Shown here piece by piece: positions 43,290 to 52,438 of a DNA stretch of 64,000 bases. The notes under the pieces were generated by a model. It had not been told where the DNA came from and made no database searches. It saw only the letters and a list, made by a program, of their open reading frames with translations. The stretch's first letter is position 1. Each line of letters starts with the position of its first letter. Position numbers and translations under genes: made by a program. The stretch comes from Clostridia bacterium (lineage in GTDB: Bacteria; Bacillota; Clostridia; Christensenellales; CAG-138), in the NCBI GenBank assembly GCA_017514685.1, contig JAFWJN010000026.1, positions 1-64,000 on the forward strand, given 5' to 3'.

Positions 43290-43589
43290 ATTTTTGGCCC
43301 CAAAACGGCCTCTTTTGTAAAATCTTGATAAAATTTTCTCGTTTTGTGAAAAAACAGGCCTTTCAACTGAGCTAGTTAATAGAGGGACCTTATCGGACCG
43401 GTTCCTCGGCACCTTGAAAACTGAATAACCGGAGGGGCAACACCATCATGATACTTCCGTCCTGAACGCTTCACAGCATTGGACGGCCTGGCGGGATGCG
43501 GGGGTCTGAAAAACGACATGGCTTTCTAAAAAAGCGGCCCGGACGGCAACGAGAAAAAACAACAGAGAAATCAGAAAAGGAATCAGAAA
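43290..43589. other. Gene-free leader in front of the conjugative-element operon
   Basis: No gene is visible. A tRNA-like scrap (minus strand CTAGCTCAGTTGA, about 43363-43375) is followed by GGCACCTTGAAAACTGAATAAC (43409-43430), wording familiar from rRNA-operon spacers and from leaders of Clostridia conjugative elements. An inverted repeat CCGTCC...GGACGG spans 43457-43486. It may be the element's promoter or antitermination leader; function is inferred. Confidence 0.35.
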
Positions 43590-44000
43590 ATGAGAGAAAG
43601 AGGAACCGGGATCTTGGATTACAAAAAGGGGACAAGATATTTAAAGAGCAGCGGGATTCTGCTGAGGGAACAGAGCGTCGATCCTGTCTCGCTCTACGCT
43701 GCGGCGTCGGCGGTGGCGGGCATGTTCGGTCTGTCGAAAAAGGAGGAGCTGGCGGAGCGTTTCTGCCGGGCGGTATATGACGGAGCGTACCGGGAAGCGC
43801 ATCTTCTGATCCTTCTGCTCTACTGGAATATGGAGGAGCGGCTTCCGAAATTTCTGAAAGCGGTCGCGGCGAACGGACCGGTGTTTGAACAGTTCTGCAT
43901 GCTGGTCAGCGAACAGATCGATTCGCTGCAGATCAGGCTGAAGGACCTGGAAAAGGGAACGGATGATTGGAATCTGTCCGGGAAGGAGGCGCGGGCATGA
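43590..44000 (+). CDS. Conjugative-element protein, unknown function
   Basis: The 136-residue, mostly helical protein begins MRERGTGILDYKKGTRYLKS. No transmembrane segment or known motif. AAAGGA precedes the ATG. It is the first gene of the element's operon and overlaps the next start by four bases (ATGA). Confidence 0.6.
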   Translation: MRERGTGILDYKKGTRYLKSSGILLREQSVDPVSLYAAASAVAGMFGLSKKEELAERFCRAVYDGAYREAHLLILLLYWNMEERLPKFLKAVAANGPVFEQFCMLVSEQIDSLQIRLKDLEKGTDDWNLSGKEARA

Positions 44001-44161
44001 TGTTCGCTTACGGAGAGGACGCTGATTTTGAGCGGCTCATGAAACAAAAACCAAATTTTGACAAGAAGGAGGAACGGGAACACAGAAAGAAAAACAGCGC
44101 CGGATGGATACAGAGGTACGGATCCGGCCAAGGGCAGCGCGAACAGAAAGACGCGCGCTGA
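43997..44161 (+). CDS. Small charged conjugative-element protein
   Basis: This 54-codon gene starts with ATG 43997 after GGAGG and overlaps the previous stop (ATGA), which indicates translational coupling. The product (MMFAYGEDADFERLMKQKP, then a Lys/Glu-rich tail) is strongly charged. No family recognised. Confidence 0.45.
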   Translation: MMFAYGEDADFERLMKQKPNFDKKEEREHRKKNSAGWIQRYGSGQGQREQKDAR

Positions 44162-44181
44162 GAGAGGAGAAGAAAAAGAGA

Positions 44182-47100
44182 ATGAGAAAATGGATGAAAT
44201 GGATCACACTGGCGCTTTGCGTCCTGTTTTTAGCGGCGTTGCTGCCGGTACAGGCAGCGTTTGCGGACGAGGAGCCGTTTGAGCAGACCGTCACGATCGA
44301 ATCGGAGAAGAACGGCGCGTTCGACTATCTGGAGTACTATTCGGGAGGGTCGTGGCACGATCTGAACACGCCGAGGCACTGGGTCGAATCGACCGGCCAG
44401 GTATGCTACTGCATCGAACACCGAAAAGGAAATCCCCACGGATCGACCTACACGGCGGCGGCGCCGTCCGCGGTCTTCGGAGCGGAGACGCTCGCGGGAC
44501 TGCAGACGATCCTGATGTTCGGGTATCCCTGCAACACACCGGAGGGATTCACGGAGGACGAGGCGCGGCAGGCAACGGCCAACGCGATCCGGTTCTGGCT
44601 CAGCGAGAACGGGGAGGAAGGCTCCTACAGCTTCACCAACCGGAAAGCGCATCCGACCTATATCCGGGCAAAGCGCGGATATGAGCACGTTCTGACCTGG
44701 GCGGATCAGCTGTTGCAGATGGCGCGTGACAAAAAGACGCTGAGTCACAGCATCACGTTCACGCCGTCGGCGCTGACGCTGACAAAGAGCGGGAACGTGT
44801 TTACCGGATCGACAGCGGTGGAGCTGATTAACATCAACAGCGGATATACGATCGACACGTCCTCCCTGCCGGAGGGCGTTTCCATGACCGGGTATACCGG
44901 AACGAAGAGCGAGACGATCTCCTTTACGGCGCCCCTGTCCAAAGCAGGCCAGACCTTTACGGTCACAGCGGCAGGAAAGGATACCAGATCGCTGGAAAAC
45001 ATCACGGCCTACATCCCGTCGGGAACTTCGCTGCAGAAGATCTTCCTGTGCGCGACGGTCGCGCAGGTGGTCTCAAGAGCGGGCATCGGAATCAACACGC
45101 CGGCACTCGGATCGCTGCTGATCCGGAAGACCGGGGAGGGCGGCAGTCCGATCGAAGGAGTGCACTTCGGGATCTATTCCGACGCGGACTGCAATCATTT
45201 GGCGCTCGAGACGGTCACGGAAGAGGACGGATCCGTTCTGATCGAACAGATGGAGACCGGAACCTGGTATGTCAAAGAACTCTCGACCGTCTTCCCGTAT
45301 GTGCTGGACGGCCTGGTGTATCCGGTGTCCGTCACGGCGGAGGAAACGGCGGTGCTGGAACTGGAAAACGGAACGGCAAAGGGCGTGATCCGGATCGAAA
45401 AGAAAGGGGAAGTCCTGACGGGGACCCGGATGAGCGAAACAGCTTACGGACAGGTCCATACCCCGGTGTATGAGATCGGTGGGATTCCCGGATGCGTTTT
45501 TGAAATCAGAGACGCACAAGGAAATCTGGTCGCTTCGATCGAAACGGATGAAAGCGGAATCGCCGAAACAGGGCTTCTGCCTCTCGGAACGTATACGGTC
45601 CGGGAAACGGAAGCGGCAAGAGGATACAGCCTGGATCCGGCCGTGCATTCGGTCACACTCGCCTATCTGGATCAGAACACGCCGATCGTGACCGAGCAGC
45701 TTTCCGTTGAAAACGAACGGATCGAAACGGGCGTTCTCCTGAAAAAGATGACGGACTTTTTCAATACCGAAGTCATGGAATTCGAGCCGAACCCCCTGGA
45801 AGGCGCGGTGTTCGGGCTGTATACGGGAGAGGACTTCTCCGTGATCCCGAAAAACACGCTGGTGGAGGTTCTGACAACGGATGAGTACGGAAAAGCGCAG
45901 ACCACGGCAAAGCTTCCGTTCGGAAACTACTTTTTGCGGGAGCTCGCGGTCCCGGAAGATACGATCCATCTGCTGACGGAAAACTATCCCCTGAATGTTT
46001 CGGGCGTCAACCGGGACTACTTTGACCGGCCGATCCATAACGAGCGGTTCCGTGGAAGGATCGCGGTCTGGAAGGAGGACGAAACAGAACCGGGAAGGAT
46101 GCTGCAGGGCGCCGTGTATGAAATAAGAGACGCTGCCGGACTTCTCTACTGCAGCATGACGACGGACGAAGACGGATACGCAATTTCCATGGATCTTCCT
46201 GCCGGGACCTATTATGTGCGGGAGATCACGCCTCCGGAGGGATTCCTTCTTTCGGACGAGGTGACGGAGATCGTGCTGTCCACCATGGACAAGGAGACGA
46301 TCGAGATCGAGCGGACGGACATCCCGAACAGGGTGATCCTGACCAAAACCGACCTGACTGACGGAAAGCCGGTGCCGGACGCGATCGTCGAGATCAAAGA
46401 TGAGACCGGAGCGGTGGTCTTTACAGGAGAGACCGATCAGAACGGACAGATCATCTTAACGGAACTGAAAAGCGGAACCTATACCTACACCGAAACATCG
46501 GCGCCCGGCGGCTACGCGCTCAATCCGGAAACCTTCACCTTTACGGTGGATGACTACGGCGTTGTGACGGGAACGACCCACATCACCGACGAACCGACGG
46601 TTCTGATCGTCGAAAAGACCGACACGTTTACCGGTCAGCCGTTTTCCGGCGTGGAATTTAAGCTGACCGACGCAAGCGGGCAGACGGTCCGGACCGTACC
46701 GGTACAGGACGGGTCTTACCGGGTCTTTGCCAGAGACGGGGAGGATACCTTCTTCACGGATGAGAACGGACGGGCGGAGTTCCGTTATCTTCCGATTGGG
46801 GAATACACGCTGATTGAAATCGCGCCGAAAGGGTATATCGCACAAGAAGAGATCCTGTTCTCTCTGACCGAGACCGACGGGATCTCAAGTCCGAAGATCC
46901 TTGCCGTGGAAAACAGTCCGACCGGAGTCGTGATCGAAAAGGTCGACGCTTCCGGCAAGAAGCCGATTGCGGGAGCAGGCTTTTATGTCAAGGTCAAAAG
47001 CGGAGACGGTTTTTCTGCGCTGTCCTTCCGTCCGACGGAGGACGGCGGCTGGTTCGCGGACCCGGCCGGTACGGTCTCGCTCCTGATGACCGGTTCCGAC

Positions 47101-47394
47101 GGGCGGATCCTCCTTTACGGACTGCCTCTCGGAGAAGTCTGGATGGAGGAGTACATCACGCCGGAAGGATATTTTCCGATCCCGGCTCAGAAACTGACCG
47201 TGACAAAGGAAATGACAGCGGCAGAGCCGTACCGGATGACGATCGAAAACAGCCGGTTTGTCAAGCTCGGCCTGGACAATGACTGGTGGGAGCGTCCTGC
47301 CATGCTGCTTGGAATCCTGCTGCTCACAGGAGGCGCGGCGGCTGCTGTGATCCTGATCGCGAAGAAGAAAAGGAGGAAAGTGAAATGCCGCTGA
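44182..47394 (+). CDS. Thioester-domain adhesin with Cna-B/SpaA repeats
   Basis: The 1070-residue surface protein has a signal peptide ending PVQAAFA. A thioester domain (about 50-190) has the cysteine in VCYCIEH (C75 or C77) and the partner glutamine Q130 in ARQATANAIRFW, which can form an internal bond reactive towards host surfaces. At least six SpaA/Cna-B repeats follow, with recurring ETDESGIAETGLLPLGTYTV-like and E-containing GTYYVREI motifs. The end is a hydrophobic helix and a basic tail, with no LPxTG motif before it. ATG 44182 was chosen at the start of the signal peptide. Related to mobile-element Cna-B proteins of Clostridia. Confidence 0.85.
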   Translation: MRKWMKWITLALCVLFLAALLPVQAAFADEEPFEQTVTIESEKNGAFDYLEYYSGGSWHDLNTPRHWVESTGQVCYCIEHRKGNPHGSTYTAAAPSAVFGAETLAGLQTILMFGYPCNTPEGFTEDEARQATANAIRFWLSENGEEGSYSFTNRKAHPTYIRAKRGYEHVLTWADQLLQMARDKKTLSHSITFTPSALTLTKSGNVFTGSTAVELININSGYTIDTSSLPEGVSMTGYTGTKSETISFTAPLSKAGQTFTVTAAGKDTRSLENITAYIPSGTSLQKIFLCATVAQVVSRAGIGINTPALGSLLIRKTGEGGSPIEGVHFGIYSDADCNHLALETVTEEDGSVLIEQMETGTWYVKELSTVFPYVLDGLVYPVSVTAEETAVLELENGTAKGVIRIEKKGEVLTGTRMSETAYGQVHTPVYEIGGIPGCVFEIRDAQGNLVASIETDESGIAETGLLPLGTYTVRETEAARGYSLDPAVHSVTLAYLDQNTPIVTEQLSVENERIETGVLLKKMTDFFNTEVMEFEPNPLEGAVFGLYTGEDFSVIPKNTLVEVLTTDEYGKAQTTAKLPFGNYFLRELAVPEDTIHLLTENYPLNVSGVNRDYFDRPIHNERFRGRIAVWKEDETEPGRMLQGAVYEIRDAAGLLYCSMTTDEDGYAISMDLPAGTYYVREITPPEGFLLSDEVTEIVLSTMDKETIEIERTDIPNRVILTKTDLTDGKPVPDAIVEIKDETGAVVFTGETDQNGQIILTELKSGTYTYTETSAPGGYALNPETFTFTVDDYGVVTGTTHITDEPTVLIVEKTDTFTGQPFSGVEFKLTDASGQTVRTVPVQDGSYRVFARDGEDTFFTDENGRAEFRYLPIGEYTLIEIAPKGYIAQEEILFSLTETDGISSPKILAVENSPTGVVIEKVDASGKKPIAGAGFYVKVKSGDGFSALSFRPTEDGGWFADPAGTVSLLMTGSDGRILLYGLPLGEVWMEEYITPEGYFPIPAQKLTVTKEMTAAEPYRMTIENSRFVKLGLDNDWWERPAMLLGILLLTGGAAAAVILIAKKKRRKVKCR

Positions 47395-47504
47395 AGACGA
47401 TCATCGCGGGAATCCTTCTGCTTCTGATCTTCGGGGGATTCGTGTTTCTGAGGATCCGGAAAAAGAACAGAACCAACGACAGGGAAAAAGGAGAAAGCGA
47501 ATGA
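47385..47504 (+). CDS. Small single-pass membrane protein
   Basis: This 39-codon gene starts with ATG 47385 after AGGAGG and overlaps the adhesin stop by 10 bp and the next start by 4 bp. The product MPLKTIIAGILLLLIFGGFV plus FLRIRKKNR is one helix with a charged cytoplasmic tail. Tight packing on both sides supports a real gene. Confidence 0.6.
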   Translation: MPLKTIIAGILLLLIFGGFVFLRIRKKNRTNDREKGESE

Positions 47505-48199
47505 ATCTGAACTATCGGAAACTTGCTCCGGAAGAGCAGAAATATCTGTATCAGCAGTCCTCACAGATCGCAGGGCAGACCGGATGCGTCGGGCATCTGT
47601 ACGCAAAAGCGGACCCGGACAATGATTCGTTCCATACGCTGTGGGAGGACGAAAAAAGATATCTCAGGACTCCGGAGTTTTTAGATGACTACTCCGAGGC
47701 TATGAGCGCGCTCAAGGCCGGCGAGTACGGACCGCTGAAGAGCAAGGACGCGCTGAAGCGCTTCTGCGCGGCGCATCCGTCCTGGAGAACGGAAAGCGGG
47801 GAGTATGCGCTTAGGACGGACACGTTCCGGTATTCGTACCTGATCCGGATGGATCCCAAAGACGGTCAGGAGGGGTTTACCCTGACCGTCTACCGGAAGG
47901 ATCCCCTGGATAGGCACATCATTAACGCAAGAAAGGGGATTCGGTTTACCGACCTTCAGTACCGGGACCGGTTCCGTCTGCAGGACGGCGGAAAGATCCG
48001 GATCACCTACCCCGGCGGGGCGCAGGCGGTCCGGATGTGCCGGTATGTGGACGAATACCATCTGGAAATCGGAAACAGCATCTATCATATCTGCGAGTTC
48101 GCGGACAAGATGGAGCGGGAACAGTGCAGGGTCGAGCCGGCAGGCAGGGAGCAGCGGATCGGAACAAAGGAGAGAGCATATGCGGGTTCTGGTCGTTGA
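47501..48199 (+). CDS. Conjugative-element protein, unknown function
   Basis: The 232-residue soluble protein begins MNLNYRKLAPEEQKYLYQQS and has a beta-rich centre (RYSYLIRMDPKDGQEGFTLT, IRITYPGGAQAVRMCRYVDE). Its end overlaps the next start by 20 bp. No family recognised. Confidence 0.6.
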   Translation: MNLNYRKLAPEEQKYLYQQSSQIAGQTGCVGHLYAKADPDNDSFHTLWEDEKRYLRTPEFLDDYSEAMSALKAGEYGPLKSKDALKRFCAAHPSWRTESGEYALRTDTFRYSYLIRMDPKDGQEGFTLTVYRKDPLDRHIINARKGIRFTDLQYRDRFRLQDGGKIRITYPGGAQAVRMCRYVDEYHLEIGNSIYHICEFADKMEREQCRVEPAGREQRIGTKERAYAGSGR

Positions 48200-49214
48200 G
48201 CCGAAAAAGGCGCCGTATGTCAAGGAGGTCGGCGAAGAACTGCCCGATCTTCAGAAGGAAGTCGGCGGATTCATCGAGGCCGTCTATCCGTTCGAGGATG
48301 ATGCTGCGATCATCTGCAACGAGGAGGGAAAGCAGAAGAACCTGGAACTGAACCGGGCGCTCTTTGACCGGGACGGGGAGGTCTACGACATCATCGCTGG
48401 GACGTTCCTGATCACGGGCACGCGGGAAGACAGTTTCGGATCGCTTTCTCCCGAGCAGATCGACCGGTACAGCCGCCGGTATGAGACACCGGAAACGTTC
48501 CTGTTTGAGGGAAACCGGATCCGGGTGAAAAAAGAGCTGCCGAAGGCGGAGCGGAACGAACAGCGGTTTTATAAAAACGGTTTTACGCTGTCCGTCCGGG
48601 AGGATCCGGATCCGGTCAGCCCCCGGCGATCGTTTGACAACTTCGGAACGGTCGTGATCTTTGACCGGGAGATTCCGGGAGACAAAACGGAATTTACCGA
48701 TCCGGACGCGTTCTTTTTGGACCGGCTCACGGAGCATTTCGGTTCCGGAAAGCGGGCGGAAGCGTACCTTTCGGCGTCCGGCGCTCTGAATCTTCCCAAA
48801 GGGGTCCAAAACAGGATGATCATGGCGGAGCTTTGCAAGGACCATGTCTTTCTTCCCGTCTACCGGTACCGGCACGGCGGGGACGCGCTTTCCACCGTTC
48901 CGTATTCCGATCCGTGGGATTCGGGACAGATCGGCTGGATCTACGCGACCAGGGAGCAGGTCAAGGAGCGCTTCGGGACCTGGAACGATTTCACGGTGCC
49001 CCTTTGCAAGCAGGTGCTGGAAAACGAGATCCAGACCTACAGCGATTACCTGAAAGGCGAAAACTACGTGTATGATCTGATCAGCGACCGGACGGGAGAG
49101 GTGATCGACGGCGGGCTCTGGACCGGGGACATCGAATCGCTGAAGGCGTTCGCGTTCAACGGGATCGCAGGCCGGCAGGAGCGAAGGAAGGAACGGAACG
49201 GGGAAGAAAAATGA
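48180..49214 (+). CDS. DUF3846-domain conjugative-element protein
   Basis: The 344-residue protein starts at ATG 48180 after AAAGGAG. The first 85 residues (MRVLVVEPKKAPYVKEVGEE, VYPFEDDAAIICNEEGK, DIIAGTFLITG) match the DUF3846 family of phage and conjugative-element proteins. The rest contains DAFFLDRLTEHFGS and GQIGWIYATREQVKERFGTW, also seen in antirestriction-like element proteins. It overlaps the next gene by 4 bp. Role in transfer is unknown. Confidence 0.7.
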   Translation: MRVLVVEPKKAPYVKEVGEELPDLQKEVGGFIEAVYPFEDDAAIICNEEGKQKNLELNRALFDRDGEVYDIIAGTFLITGTREDSFGSLSPEQIDRYSRRYETPETFLFEGNRIRVKKELPKAERNEQRFYKNGFTLSVREDPDPVSPRRSFDNFGTVVIFDREIPGDKTEFTDPDAFFLDRLTEHFGSGKRAEAYLSASGALNLPKGVQNRMIMAELCKDHVFLPVYRYRHGGDALSTVPYSDPWDSGQIGWIYATREQVKERFGTWNDFTVPLCKQVLENEIQTYSDYLKGENYVYDLISDRTGEVIDGGLWTGDIESLKAFAFNGIAGRQERRKERNGEEK

Positions 49215-50185
49215 GCGGTTTTTCCAGAGAACAGATCGAGCAGGCCGACAGCCTGGATCTTGCCGGATATCTGGAATCCAGAGGATACCGGCTGGTCCCG
49301 AAGGGGTCGCAGTACCGGCTCGCGGAACATGACAGCCTGTACATCAAGGGAAACCAGTGGTACTGGTTTTCGCAGAAAAAGGGCGGAAAGACGATCTCGT
49401 TTTTAACGCAGTACGAAGGAAGGACCTTCGAAGAAGCGATGAACGAACTGCTGGGACCCGGCAGGACGCTTACCCGGACGGTGCCGACGGTTCCAAAACC
49501 GGAACCGCAGAAAAAACTGCTGCTGCCAGAGCAGGCTCAAGACAACGAAGCGGTATACGCGTATCTGAAAAAACGGGGCATCAACCCGTGGATCATCAAA
49601 GAGTGCATCGAAAAAGGGATCCTGTATCAGACGGAAATGTACTGGAAAGGCAGCGAAGAGGGAGCGTACGAAAAGGAGGCGTGCGCTCCTTCCGCCGTCT
49701 TTGTGGGAAAAGACAAGGACGGAACGGCGCGCTACGCCTGCATGCGCTCGACGGCGGGAAAAGGCAAGTACGACGCGGCCGGAAGCGACAAAAGCTACGC
49801 GTTTTCGCTTCCGGTATGCGACTGCCCGAAATCGGTCTGGGTGTTTGAAAGCGCGATCGATCTTCTTTCGCACGCGACGATCTGCCGGCTAAGGAAAAGC
49901 AACTATCCCGTGGACCGGATCTCGCTCGGAGGACTGTCCCCGAACGCTCTGTACCGGTATTTGAAGGAACATCCGACGGTCCGGACGGTCCATCTGGGAC
50001 TGGATAGGGACAAGGCGGGACGGGAGGCGGAGCAGAGCATCCGGCGCGAGCTCGGAATCGGATATACGGTCGTACTGCACTTTCCGGAATACGGAAAGGA
50101 CTATAACGAGGACCTGATAAGGCGCAGGGAACTTTATCAGGAACAGCAGAAAACGGAAAAAGGAGAAAAAGCAGCATGTATCTAA
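49211..50185 (+). CDS. DUF3991/Toprim primase-like protein
   Basis: The 324-residue protein has an N-terminal DNA-binding-like region (GSQYRLAEHDSLYIKGNQWY), a DUF3991 segment (YLKKRGINPWIIKECIEKGI) and a Toprim domain with VFESAIDLLS and LGLDRDKAGREA, the conserved Glu and DxD residues. It is common in Clostridia conjugative elements and thought to act in priming or processing transferred DNA. Confidence 0.82.
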   Translation: MSGFSREQIEQADSLDLAGYLESRGYRLVPKGSQYRLAEHDSLYIKGNQWYWFSQKKGGKTISFLTQYEGRTFEEAMNELLGPGRTLTRTVPTVPKPEPQKKLLLPEQAQDNEAVYAYLKKRGINPWIIKECIEKGILYQTEMYWKGSEEGAYEKEACAPSAVFVGKDKDGTARYACMRSTAGKGKYDAAGSDKSYAFSLPVCDCPKSVWVFESAIDLLSHATICRLRKSNYPVDRISLGGLSPNALYRYLKEHPTVRTVHLGLDRDKAGREAEQSIRRELGIGYTVVLHFPEYGKDYNEDLIRRRELYQEQQKTEKGEKAACI

Positions 50186-50793
50186 GCGAGATCAATGCGA
50201 TCAAAAGAAAATATGAGATGGGAACGGTCATCGTTCTGGAGCAGCTGGGAGAGGATCCCCGTCCGGTCGGCCCCGGCTCAAAAGGCGAGGTTCTGTACGT
50301 CGACGATATCGGGACGGTCCATGTCCGGTTTGAGAACGGAAGGCGGATGGGGTTGGTCCCAGGGGAGGACCTTTTTCATATCGAGAACGGGGACCCGGAC
50401 GGCGATGTGTTCCGGGTTTATCCGGAGGACGGGTTTGTTGAACAAGTCTATTACAATCCCGACATTGGAGACGGAGGAAAGTATGTCGTGAACTTTTTTA
50501 CCTTCCGTCAGATCCAAAAGGCGGCTGATCACGCGAAAGGAGACCCGAAGAAATTTTTCCGGTATCTGGAAACGGTATGCCGGCAGTTACGTTTTGAGCG
50601 GTGCGGAAAACAGGATCCGATAGACAAAGCGGCAAAGACATACTGCAGTGAAACGGATCATCTCGGCGCGTCCGGGGAAACCATGCGGGCGCTGCTGGCG
50701 GAAGCGGAAGAATACTATCAAAGCGGAAAAGCGGACAGACAGGAAAAAGGAGGAACAGATGCCGAATCATATTACAAACGTACTGGAGTTTGA
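50176..50793 (+). CDS. DUF4314-domain protein with extra C-terminal region
   Basis: The 205-residue protein has a DUF4314 beta-barrel at residues 15-70 (GTVIVLEQLGEDPRPVGPGS, GTVHVRFENGRRMGLVPGED). The C-terminal half (FFTFRQIQKAADHAKGDPKK) is helical and unfamiliar. It overlaps its neighbours by 10 and 35 bp. Confidence 0.7.
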   Translation: MYLSEINAIKRKYEMGTVIVLEQLGEDPRPVGPGSKGEVLYVDDIGTVHVRFENGRRMGLVPGEDLFHIENGDPDGDVFRVYPEDGFVEQVYYNPDIGDGGKYVVNFFTFRQIQKAADHAKGDPKKFFRYLETVCRQLRFERCGKQDPIDKAAKTYCSETDHLGASGETMRALLAEAEEYYQSGKADRQEKGGTDAESYYKRTGV

Positions 50794-51520
50794 ATGCTCC
50801 GAAAAACGGTTCGTGGAAATCGGAGAGTTTCTTCGCGGAGACAGGGAGAAAAATCCGTTCGGCCATGTGGATTTCAACACCCTGATCCCGATGCCCAAGG
50901 AACTTGATATCGAAGCGGGCTCACGGGGAGAGCACGGTTACTTTGCCTACTCGGAATATATGAAAAAGAGCGAGGGACTGCCCGAGCCTGAAAAACGCGC
51001 GATGGAGAATGAATACCGGGACCGGTTTATCAGGGACCCGGAGATCTGGGAGCTCGGGAAGCAGTACTATGAGAACATTCAGTCATACGGCTCTCCGAAC
51101 TGGTATGAATGGTGCCTTGACAACTGGAATACCAAATGGAACGCGTACGACTGCGCTGCGGTGGATCCGTCGGAAAAGAGGCTGGAATTTCTGACGGCGT
51201 GGGACGGAGTCCCTCCGATCGTCAAGGCGATTTCGGAACGGTTCCCGGACACGAGGATCCGTTACGGATGGGCAGATGAGGATATCGGGTTCAATGTCGG
51301 GGAACTATCGATCAGGGCGGGAAAAGTCCTGGAGGAGAAGATACCCGAAGGCGGATCGAGGGAAGCGTATGAAATGGCGGCAAGGATCATGGACGCAGAC
51401 CTTTCCGACTGGGGACTGACCCTGTCCGAGGACGGAAGCACGTACGAGTATCATGAAGAGCCGATTATGGAGGAACCCCTGACAACACCGCAGAAACCGA
51501 AGGACCGGGGCGGTAGATAA
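50759..51520 (+). CDS. YubB/DUF1281 ferredoxin-like-fold protein
   Basis: The start is ATG 50759 after AAAGGAGG. The 253-residue product begins MPNHITNVLEFECSEKRF and contains VDFNTLIPMPKEL, SPNWYEWCLDNWNTKWNAYD and LTAWDGVPPIVKAISERFPD. The NWYxWxxxNWGTKWNA-type motif is typical of the phage and plasmid YubB family. Function unknown. Confidence 0.78.
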   Translation: MPNHITNVLEFECSEKRFVEIGEFLRGDREKNPFGHVDFNTLIPMPKELDIEAGSRGEHGYFAYSEYMKKSEGLPEPEKRAMENEYRDRFIRDPEIWELGKQYYENIQSYGSPNWYEWCLDNWNTKWNAYDCAAVDPSEKRLEFLTAWDGVPPIVKAISERFPDTRIRYGWADEDIGFNVGELSIRAGKVLEEKIPEGGSREAYEMAARIMDADLSDWGLTLSEDGSTYEYHEEPIMEEPLTTPQKPKDRGGR

Positions 51521-51551
51521 AAAGACCCGTGCCATGGGGCACGGATCTTTG
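51521..51551. terminator. Bidirectional terminator
   Basis: AAAGACCCGTGCC and GGCACGGATCTTT pair around a short loop. It lies between the convergent YubB-like and flavodoxin genes. Confidence 0.75.
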
Positions 51552-51562
51552 GAAAGGAATCC

Positions 51563-52009
51563 TTACAGTGCGGAGAGCTTTTCAAGCTCTTCCGGATGGG
51601 AAAGAGGCGACGTCAGGTGAATGACCGAGGCGTCCGGGAAGGAAGTTTTGAGCTTGCTCTCTGCCTTTGGCGCGGCACCGCTTCCGGAATAGAGGAGAAA
51701 CGTGATCTTTTTTCCGGAGAGATCGGTCCGGTCCAGGACGGTGTTGACGGGACAGGCAAGCTGCCCGTTCCAGATCGGCGAGCCGATGACGATTTCATCG
51801 AAGGCGGAAACATCCGGATCGTAATCTTTCAGAGCGGATTTTGCTCCGATTCCGGCGGAAAAGCCACCCTGCAGGATTTTCAGGACAAAGGACTTCGGAA
51901 GAGGTTTTTTAGGGATGACTTTACGGATGGCAAAGCCTTTTTCTTGAAGACAGGAAGCGACAGCGTCTCCGTTTCCGGAATCGCTGAAATAGATGAAAAT
52001 GCGGCTCAT
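51563..52009 (-). CDS. Flavodoxin-like protein
   Basis: The 148-residue protein begins MSRIFIYFSDSGNGDAVASC, with the FMN phosphate-binding loop SDSGNGDAVA, and has IVIGSPIWNGQLACPV in the second flavin-binding loop. It is a short-chain flavodoxin-fold protein likely to bind FMN and carry electrons. It is oriented against the surrounding transfer genes, so it is cargo rather than transfer machinery. The start is ATG 52009 with only a weak ribosome-binding site. Confidence 0.75.
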   Translation of the reverse strand: MSRIFIYFSDSGNGDAVASCLQEKGFAIRKVIPKKPLPKSFVLKILQGGFSAGIGAKSALKDYDPDVSAFDEIVIGSPIWNGQLACPVNTVLDRTDLSGKKITFLLYSGSGAAPKAESKLKTSFPDASVIHLTSPLSHPEELEKLSAL

Positions 52010-52108
52010 ACTGAATTCTCCCGTTTTTCTTTCATTATATCGGAAAAATGGGGAAGATTCAATCCGGATAGCGACGTTAACGTATTCAAAATGATTCAAA
52101 AGGAGAAA

Positions 52109-52438
52109 ATGGTATCGATGGCGGAAAGCGGAAGAATAAAAAAGCATAAAAAAAATTTTTGGCTGACCGTTGAGGAAATTGAGAAACTGGAGACGATGAG
52201 CAAAGACACAGGGCAGTATCAGACGGTTGTTCTAGGAAAGTTGATCCGAAACGCGGTGATAGAACCGAAACCGAACCCGGAAATTCGGGATCTGGTCCGT
52301 TCTGTGGAGCGGATCGGAAATGAAGTGCATCAGATCATGCATCTGGCCGGGCAGACCGGCCAGATTACAAAGGAGCAGATTGCAAATGCAGAGAAGATGA
52401 TCAGAGAACTGAAGGCGGAAGTGCGGAAATGGCTGTAA
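52109..52438 (+). CDS. mobC: MobC-like relaxosome accessory protein
   Basis: The protein of about 109 residues has a ribbon-helix-helix-type N-terminus (KKHKKNFWLTVEEIEKLETM) and the C-terminal helices of the MobC family (GNEVHQIMHLAGQTGQI). MobC helps the relaxase melt and recognise oriT. AGGAG is close to ATG 52109; ATG 52118 is the alternative. It overlaps the relaxase start by 10 bp. The origin of transfer should lie just upstream (52010-52108), but I could not define it. Confidence 0.8.
   Translation: MVSMAESGRIKKHKKNFWLTVEEIEKLETMSKDTGQYQTVVLGKLIRNAVIEPKPNPEIRDLVRSVERIGNEVHQIMHLAGQTGQITKEQIANAEKMIRELKAEVRKWL

Noticed and set aside
43361-43385. Possible tRNA (CTAGCTCAGTTGA on the minus strand)
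   Set aside because: Only a D-arm-like stretch is present; no acceptor stem, anticodon arm or T-arm can be folded around it.
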